A DNA stretch of 64,000 bases, taken from positions 16,450,001-16,514,000 of the forward strand of contig NC_072801.1 in the NCBI RefSeq assembly GCF_028583425.1, read 5' to 3'. The translations under genes were made by a program, and so were the position numbers. Each line of letters opens with the position of its first letter. The stretch's first letter is position 1. Below the pieces are notes generated by a model, which was given only the letters and a program-made list of their open reading frames with translations, searched no databases and was not told where the DNA came from. This document shows positions 57,053 to 64,000 of the stretch, piece after piece. This DNA comes from Eublepharis macularius (taxonomy: Eukaryota; Chordata; Lepidosauria; Squamata; Eublepharidae).

Positions 57053-57801
57053 TAGAGATGGGCACGAACAGAAAAAAAACGAACATGATGTTCGTTGTTC
57101 GTTGCCATCCACGAACAGGGACTCACAAACAACCATGAACACGGCCCTGTTCACGAATATGTTCATGGTTGGCTGTTCGTAGTGGCCAGCAGGCTCTCCT
57201 CCGGCCATCATCCAAGTTTGGTCCAGATCCCTACCGCACCACTCCCAGAAACTCTACCTGAGCAGGCAGCAGGAAAGGTACCAATAGTAAATAATAGCTT
57301 GGCTCAGAGCCTGGCAGCAGCCCTGGAACTTGAAGGGATAGATCCCTATCCCACCACACACACACAAAATTCAAGCTCCAATGCACTCTCCCTGTCTCTC
57401 TATCAAAATGCCAACAGCAACTGTCTCTCCGTCTCCACGGTCTGCAAAGACTAGCCAGAGCTGGGGGCCCACCCTCCCCCATGGTCTTTGCTCTCTTGTA
57501 ACAAATTTGGAGCTTCACACTTGAAAGGAAGACCTGCCTATCAAGCTAAATTGGGCTTAGATTGGGGTTTCCAGGGCAACAGCAGGAGTCCAGACAGAGT
57601 TCAGACAATCCCTGCCTACGTTGCCATGGGAATTGATTGCAGGTGCCAGACTGTCTGGCTTGACGAACAGCAATGAACGAGGCTTGCAATGACTACCTGT
57701 TCGTTTAGAATGGGGCCTCAGGAACAGCTTGTTTGGGAACAATAGATTGGGCTGTTCGTGGCTTTTTTTTTGGTTTGTATTGCTGTTTGTGCCCATCTCT
57801 A
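57053..57801. mobile_element. hAT-type MITE, family 1
   Basis: The 749-bp unit starts TAGAGATGGGCACGAAC and ends GTGCCCATCTCTA, with a perfect 8-bp duplication GTCTGGAA (57045-57052, 57802-57809). 'cgaacatgatgttcgttgtt' and similar GTTCG/CGAAC runs occur near both ends. No transposase. Confidence 0.92.
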
Positions 57802-57825
57802 GTCTGGAACACCAGAGCTGGTATG

Positions 57826-58030
57826 GAGTAGTGGTTAGAATGTCTGAAAAGGGCCTGGGACAACCAGGTTCAAATCCTTGTTCTGCCATGGGAGTTCATC
57901 GGGTGACCTTGGGGACATCACAATCTCTCAGCCTAATATAGCTCACAGGGTCGTTGTTGTGAGGATAGAGGAGGGGAGAACAATGTGATAAGTTGCTTTG
58001 GGCTACGAAGGAGAAAAGAGAGAGATGAAT
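57826..58030 (+). mobile_element. tRNA-type SINE
   Basis: 'gtatggagtagtggttagaa' (box A), 'caggttcaaatccttgttct' (box B), then 'gctcacagggtcgttgttgt' middle. It starts close to the right end of the family 1 MITE. Confidence 0.75.
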
Positions 58031-58829
58031 AATAATTCTAAAAAGCAGTGGCTTTACATGGTAGATGCCCACTGGAAACTTTCCTGGTGAGTTAAAAGGG
58101 CCAAGACCAAGACACTCCAGAGCTAGTGGCATGGATTGAAGAGGCAAGACAAATCAGGCCATATTCAGTATTGCCATCACATGCGCATTAAAGGCACATG
58201 GCCGCTAAAATCCGATATGGGCCATGTCTCCACCCAAACAACCTTGAGGAGTTTTTTAAGAACGAAGCATCCTTCCTTAAAGACGGCTCCTTCCCGCTCC
58301 TGCGTGCAGAACATCCATTCCTAGAGTTCCTTGAAAAGAGGGAAATAATGACTAGGAACTGAGTATTGCTGAAATGCCACAGTGTAGAGTTTGGCACCTA
58401 TTCAAAACTATTTGTGAAGCTTTCTCTGTATGCTAGGTCATTTCCCCACTAGCCCACTAGATGTCATTTCCCCAAATGACATCACAAAAAGGAGGAAGAA
58501 GAGGGGAAAAAATCCTGCAATGTTTTCTAAGAAAAGGTCATTGTCGCCTGGGCTGCAGAATGCCAATGAGCAGAAGTCAACAACCTGAGGACTTCGTGCC
58601 AATTACAGCGAAGTAAAGCCCAGTAGAATGAAGTGCTAGAAGGTGCTGAGCCACTTTATTCAACAGGTAGGCAAGGCGCCCCCCCCTTTTTTTTTACATT
58701 ACCTTATGTAAAAAAAACCCTCACACAAATTAAAAAATATATATCATAAGAGGAAGAAAAGTTTTAGCATAGCCTATTGCCCGCTATGCTATTTTTCCAC
58801 TTCCAGGGAATTATGAATCAGGGGAAACT
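58031..58829. other. Gene-free spacer
   Basis: Nothing recognised beyond short A/T runs. Confidence 0.45.
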
Positions 58830-58837
58830 GGACTGTG

Positions 58838-59097
58838 CAGGGCTTTTTTTCAGCAGGAACGCAGTGGAACGGAGTTCCGGAACCTCTTGAAAATGGTCAC
58901 ATGGCTGGTGGCCCCGCCCCCTGATCTCCAGACAGAGGGGAGTTGAGATTGCCCTCCGTGCCACAGAGTGGCACGGAGGGCAATCTCAACTCCCCTCTGT
59001 CTGGAGATCAGGGGGCGGGGCCACCAGCCATGTGACCATTTTCTCCGAGGGCAACCCACTGAGTTCCACCACCCCTTTTCCCAGAAAAAAAGCCCTG
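58838..59097. mobile_element. hAT-type MITE, family 2, compact palindromic copy
   Basis: Starts CAGGGCTTTTTTTCAGCAGG and ends CCCAGAAAAAAAGCCCTG, with a perfect 8-bp duplication GGACTGTG (58830-58837, 59098-59105). Inverted relative to the copies at 38778 and 47682. The interior folds around 'cgtgccacagagtggcacgg'. Confidence 0.93.
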
Positions 59098-59105
59098 GGA
59101 CTGTG

Positions 59106-59541
59106 TAATCTTTCCCCTTTACAGTCTGAAGTGGTCCAGTCCAGTACGCTACCTCAATGTTCTCCCATGTCATTTTGTCGCGCTTCTAGACCGGCCCTCG
59201 TTTTTCTGGCTTTTATCACAACCGTCTACCAGTGGAGAAATGGACCACTGCACAGCAAGAAAGCGACAGGAAGACATTTAAAAGACGGCCTATGCCTGTC
59301 TTTTAAGATCTGGGTCAGAGGACCTGATATGTATCTGCCCCCTTTGGAGGAAAAGCAGGCCTTTTGGGTGATGGGACCTTAACAGTGGCACATTCTCCCT
59401 GCCCTTAGCAGTCGACCAGACTTGTTAAAGCTTTGGGTACCAACTGAAAATTCTGACTGCTCTAATATTTCAACATACCACAGAGAGAACGTGCTCTAAA
59501 ATGGCTTTCTCAGAGACAAAGTCTAAGACCTCACTACCACA
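59106..59541. other. Gene-free spacer
   Basis: No gene or known repeat recognised between two MITEs. Confidence 0.4.
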
Positions 59542-59761
59542 TAGGCTGTGCCAGCCTCCAGGTGGTAGCAGGAGATCTCCCGGAATTACAACTGATCTCC
59601 AGGCCAAAGAGATCAGTTCCCCTGGAGAAAATGGCTGCTTTGAAGGGTGAACTCTAAAAGCATTGTATCCCACTGAGGCCCTCCCCTCCTCAAACCCCAC
59701 CCTCTCTATGCTCCACCCCCAAAATCTCCAGGAATTTCCCAACCTGGACCTGGCAACCCTA
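59542..59761 (-). mobile_element. Short MITE, TAGGGTTGCCAG family (copy 4)
   Basis: Minus orientation, ending GACCTGGCAACCCTA on the plus strand. Contains 'gatcagttcccctggagaaa' and 'aactgatctccaggcc'. The flanks CTACCACA and CTTACCACA agree apart from one inserted base. Confidence 0.78.
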
Positions 59762-60637
59762 CTTACCACACTTGAGTATATTTTGACAAAGTCACAAAAT
59801 TCATTTCAGGCTTTTGCAGGGCCAAGGCAAAGCTATTTGTTGATTGTGTATCCTACCTGACAAAGGAGCGCTGGCTTGTGAAAAGAGGGCAAGACACAGT
59901 CAGTCTGGTAATAGACGAAGGAATTCTTTATTTGCTTTGAAAGAGCTTCTCCAAACATTGGTCCGATTGGAGAAAAATGCATACACAGATCTGGGATAGA
60001 AAAGAGTCATAGAGAAAGACATATACACAGAAGGACTCCGGTATACTTTTGTCCCGCATGCTCAGTTTTTCACTGCTTGCCTTCACCCTCTCCCTGCATT
60101 TTTCTTCTATTTAATTTAGATTTTTTTCTCCCTCCCTCCCTCTATTTTAGTGTCCTATTCTTGGAAATTATAGATTGAAATGGAGAAATGAGAAAGACAC
60201 ACAATCGCTCAGGCGCTAAGTACATATTGACACAAGTCGAGTAATCAACCTGGGAGCATGGAAAAAGACCTGAATCAGCAGCGACCTTCGAGCCACCCCC
60301 CTCGCAAACCCTTGTAATTTCATTATGGATTGAAAAAGAAATGCCAGTGCATTTTTTTAAAAAAAATACAGTCATATTGTTGAAGTTCTTACATAGGGTG
60401 GAGAAGGATATTGGCCCACAACATTGTTGTCCCTCCCAACTACATTTTAGCCATTATGCAATATCTCCCTGAGTCCTTTTTAAATAGCAAACCCATAATG
60501 ATATCTCATTCGCACATGGGTATATGTACAAGGAGGACAGCTTTACTGCAGAGTCTATAACGGTGGGGTTTTGACCTAGCCAGTTGGACTACCTTTGTAA
60601 AAATAAAGTTGACAAGATGTGCTGTAGTCATTGTTAA
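59762..60637. other. Gene-free spacer
   Basis: No gene recognised. Pyrimidine-rich run near 60120-60145. Confidence 0.45.
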
Positions 60638-61127
60638 TGGGGTTCCCAGGTGCCCGCCAGTGGCGGGCAAACTCCTGGGGATTTGCCCCCTTGCCTAGTG
60701 ATCGTTCAGCAATCGGCAGGAGATAGTGAGACCCCCAAAGGTTTCCCGCTACTGGTAGGCACCCAGGGAACATGTGCCATGCACATGCTCGCTTGGGAGA
60801 ACGGTGTCTAGCGGAGCTACGTTAAGCCCATTGCCTGAAACAATGTAGGCAATGGGCTTACTTCCAGAAGTGACATCATCACGCTGGTCACGGGAGTGTT
60901 CCCACACTTTGTTTGGGGCCGATTTGGGTCTCAAATGGGCTGAATCAGCACCATGTGGAATGCGGGAGCACTTGTGCCGCTGGCACAGTGACGGCACTAC
61001 TGGAAGAGACATCACCGTGTTGGCCCCCGGGGCGCACGCATGCGAAGAAGGAACATGTGCTCAACACAAGGTAAGTGCCAAGTTCCCTCCCCTCCTGGTG
61101 GGAGGGGAGAAGGACCTGGCAACCCTA
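60638..61127. mobile_element. hAT-like MITE, family 5, diverged copy
   Basis: Starts TGGGGTTCCCAGGTGCC and ends GACCTGGCAACCCTA. Shares 'ttccagaagtgacatcatca' with the other family 5 copies. An internal inverted repeat, 'aagcccattgcctgaaacaa' against 'ttgtttca..'-like 'caatgtaggcaatgggctta', is present. No clear duplication. Confidence 0.65.
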
Positions 61128-61132
61128 GTCAT

Positions 61133-61300
61133 TAAGAGTGTTGGACTGATGTCCAGACCTCGTTTCAAATCCCACATCTTCTCTCACAAAGCTTGCTGGA
61201 TAACTTGGGGCAAATCATTTTCCCTCAGCTCAACCTACCTCCCATGGCTGTTGTGAGGACAAAATGTGGCATGAAGAAGCATGGATACTGCCCTGAGCTT
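61133..61300 (+). mobile_element. tRNA-type SINE, diverged
   Basis: 'cgtttcaaatcccacatctt' (degraded box B), 'gataacttggggcaaatcat' and 'ccatggctgttgtgaggaca' match the middle of the SINE family. Confidence 0.55.
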
Positions 61301-62384
61301 GGAGGCATGTATGGGTGTGTTCCTATGGGAAACTACGAAAGGAAGGATCCCCAATGTGGTGCCCACATGGCACCCTTCAAGTGTTTTTAGAAGGTGGGTG
61401 AGGCTCTTGCCCAGCAGGCCTTCTGACTGGCTGCTGTGCAGTTTTTTTTAAAGTTGCTTCATCACAGCTGCCACACGGCACAAGGATCCCTACTGAATGT
61501 CTAAAGGTAAGTTGTGTGTCTGCAAGAAAATATTTTTAAACAATATGTTTATTTTAAAAGGCATCTTGTTACACAGTGTGTCTGCCTGAAGTATTGAAGA
61601 CTATTAAAGCTATGTATGACCTCACGTCCTGATTTTGAGGTTGGCTTTGCATCCTGTGGGAGCCATTTTGTGGTTGGCTTCATCTCCTGCAGCAGCCATT
61701 TTGTAGTTGCACCCACCACCCTGTGTCAAAATTCCTAAGGTTCTTGCAGGCTCAAGAAGGTTGGGGACCCCAAGGTCTGCAGATACTTTTCGCAGGTTGC
61801 CCTAGCATCACAGCATTGTTTATTTATCTGTTTAGAATTTTTTTGCCACCTCTTTATGAATCTGCCCAAGGCACCTTACAAAACAAAAACAAAAACATAA
61901 TATTAAAAGATATTAATGAAAAGCTCGCATAAAATGTGAGAGACATATAGATATGTGTTCCGATACAACAATATCGGATACACAGCCTCCAAATAATTCT
62001 TAAAAATACTTTTACCCCTCATTCTCCACTAAAAATAATTCTTAAAGCAGCTCACAATAAAATATAATTTAAAAGAGTAAACAATGAGATCAAAATTAGC
62101 CTAACAAAACAGCAACATAAAGTTAAACAATGCCAATACCATAACAATTCAGCCAATGTAACAACGTGGCAAGAAGCAACAGCCATTAACTTCCGGTTAA
62201 GGACAACAGTCAAAATGTTATCGATGTATTTGTCTGTGTGCAAGGCAGCAGAGTATGTCAGGGTAGAACCTACAAAGATCAATCATGGAAAAGAGGGGAG
62301 ATTGGAATGTTTGAGTGGTAACTTATAAGTACCCTTATTGTCAAGTTTGCACATTTTGCAGCTTGGAGGGGCAGGAGCCACTCA
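61301..62384. other. Gene-free spacer with repeat remnants
   Basis: At 61670-61775 'gcagccattttgtagttgca' followed by 'ctcaagaaggttggggaccc' resembles one end of a vertebrate hAT family. At 61817-61925 'gtttatttatctgtttagaa' and 'caaggcaccttacaaa' look like a reversed LINE/SINE tail. Both calls are weak. Confidence 0.4.
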
Positions 62385-62392
62385 CGCCCAAT

Positions 62393-62939
62393 TAGGGCAA
62401 AGTGTGCGAACACCCACAAGCACGATGACATCACTTCGGGAGTGATGTTATTTGGGTGGCCCCTGGGAGCGCGCCCAGGCTCTGCAGGGGCTCAAAAGGG
62501 GCCTGATCTACACCAAAACAGGCCCGTTTTCAGGCGCTGCGGAGTGCAGGAGCGCTCCTGCACTCTCTGCAGCATCTGAAAACAGGCCGTTTTGGCACGG
62601 ATTGGGCCTGTTTTGAGGCACTGTGGAGCGCAGGAGCGCTCCTGCACTCCTCAAAACGGGCCCAATCTGTGGCAAAACGGGCCCAAAACGAGCCCGATTT
62701 TGGCCGAAACAGGTCCGTTTTGAGGCGCTGTGGAGCACAGGAGCAGTCTCATGCTCTGCAGCTGCCCTGATCCGAGCCAAAACGAGCCCGAGCCCGCCGG
62801 CGGCTGCGCACAGGAGCATGCAGTGCCGTGGGGGAGCACGCACGGAAGGTGCACCCCCCGCTGGTTAGATAAGTGGGGGTGGGGTGTGGGGAGCAGGGGC
62901 GGGCATCCCCCACCCCCCGCCGGGGGTCTGGCATCCCTA
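62393..62939. mobile_element. hAT-type MITE, family 5, longest copy
   Basis: The 547-bp unit starts TAGGGCAAAGTGTGC and ends CTGGCATCCCTA, with a perfect 8-bp duplication CGCCCAAT (62385-62392, 62940-62947). Interior has 'gatgacatcacttcgggagt' and three repeats of 'gcgctg(c/t)ggag(t/c)gcaggagc', forming GCAGGAGCGCTCCTGC palindromes. Confidence 0.9.
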
Positions 62940-63182
62940 CGCCCAATCCTTGGCATTTGCATTCACATTCCATTCATGCCTCACTCTCCTGAGCAGAACT
63001 TGGCAACGCTTTGCTCAGCTGGCTAGAACTCTAATGAGAATAAAGGCGCATCAGATTCAAGGGGCTTATGATCTTTATATCATAAGCTGCTATTAAAGAT
63101 GGCGGAGGCCAGGGTCAACTGCACACATACCCTCTCAGTACTCTAACCCCAAAGCAATCAGAGAGCAGATAACTAAATGGGT

Positions 63183-64000
63183 TGCACTTACCTTTAACTG
63201 TTGTTCATCTTGGTCTCCGTGCAGGCATACATTGAGAACTGCTCTCGAAACAGGATTTTAGAGTTCTGAGCAGGCAACCTCTCCCCCTCAGACCGCTCCA
63301 GAGTGGTTTTTCTTGCTGAAATGGTCACATGACTAAGAGGGGGTCACCCACCTTTCCCCCTCAGTTCTCCTGTGCTGCCGCAAACCCTCCAACTAATTAA
63401 TTTCAGAGAGCTCACAGTGGGGCAAGAGGGGGGGGGGGAGATGTGCCTGCATGAAGACCTAGATGAACAACAGGTACAGGTAAGTGCAAGCCTGTTTTCA
63501 CCTACGGTCTTCAGTGCAGTCCCACATTAGGACACTAGCAAGCCACTCACCAAGGAGGCGGGGCAATGCTCGCACCTGAAGAGCGGTTGCAGGACTGCTC
63601 GGCCAAGTGCTGTTTCTCTTCTAGAGTTGGCATCAACTGCGTAATGCATGAAAAAGGTATCTGTGGACTCCCATATCGCTACTTGACAGATGTCAGCCAG
63701 CGGCACTCCCTGAAGAAATGCTGCGGAGGTCGCTTGTGCTCTTGTTGACTGAGCGTGGAGATTAAATGGACAAGGGACTAGTGCCGATTTATAACAAAAT
63801 TTAATGGCAATTACTGGCCACCTGGATATTATCTGGGCCAACACAGCTTTGCCTTTATTGGGGCCAGAATGACAAACAAAGAATGTGGAGTCCTTTCTAA
63901 AAGATTGAGTTCTGTCCATATAAAATCAAATTGTTCTTCTAACATCCAAAGTGTGCAGAGGGTATTCATGTGGAGATGAAGGGTTGGGAAAAAACAGCGG
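63183..64000 (-). mobile_element. DIRS-type retrotransposon fossil, 3' end, runs past the window
   Basis: A minus-strand frame (63527-63919 and beyond) resembles the C-terminal part of a DIRS tyrosine recombinase: STRAQATSAAFLQGVPLADI, then TDTFFMHYAVD. Toward lower coordinates lies a pair of imperfect inverted repeats (about 63183-63232 and 63441-63488, 'tgcacttacct...gcaggcat' and complement). This fits the terminal and internal complementary repeats with which DIRS elements end. The other parts would lie beyond 64000. Viewed as a fossil; only part is visible. Confidence 0.68.

Overview
This window is vertebrate nuclear DNA, almost certainly from a squamate reptile and plausibly a gecko-like lizard. 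Three spliced genes can be read out in full: SPSB3 (minus), NUBP2 (plus) and IGFALS (minus), in the same order and orientation as on human 16p13.3. The lineage call rests on the repeats: a Sauria-type SINE with its BovB-like tail and ACCTTT ending, a BovB/RTE LINE, a 5S rRNA-derived SINE, CR1/L3 remnants, and a BEL/Pao and a DIRS-type retroelement fossil side by side.

Layout. 1-13.4 kb is accessory DNA: a CR1/L3 fragment, a ~154-bp tandem satellite, an 8-kb BEL/Pao fossil (2782-10822), a 133-bp Penelope-like unit carrying a hammerhead ribozyme fold, and a hAT-type MITE. SPSB3 runs from 25.7 kb down to 13.9 kb (six coding exons, 355 aa), with an unplaced untranslated first exon in a CpG island at 27-28.2 kb. 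That island is shared head-to-head with NUBP2, whose first coding exon is only 16 nt (28120-28135) and is followed by an 8.6-kb intron and six more exons ending at 44180 (271 aa). IGFALS lies at 49518-53293 (10-nt first coding exon plus one large exon, 603 aa). From 53.3 kb to the end no host gene was found; the DNA is SINEs, hAT-like MITEs, palindromic MITEs and, at the right edge, a DIRS-type fossil running out of the window.

How the parts relate. The genes are not a pathway: SPSB3 is a substrate receptor of a cullin-RING ubiquitin ligase, NUBP2 is a P-loop scaffold for cytosolic Fe-S cluster assembly, and IGFALS is the secreted subunit of the circulating IGF complex. SPSB3 and NUBP2 probably share a bidirectional promoter. 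All three reading frames are intact, and exon phases join to 355, 271 and 603 codons.

Most notable: (1) a compact hammerhead-ribozyme unit with its own perfect 13-bp target-site duplication; (2) a hAT MITE inserted 21 bp upstream of NUBP2 exon 3, whose duplicated target site is now the polypyrimidine tract and whose terminal repeat may supply the branch point; (3) five or six hAT-like MITE families, many with recognisable 8-bp duplications, within 64 kb; (4) a 270-bp near-perfect palindrome in a SPSB3 intron. All family names come from reading the sequence; no database search was possible.
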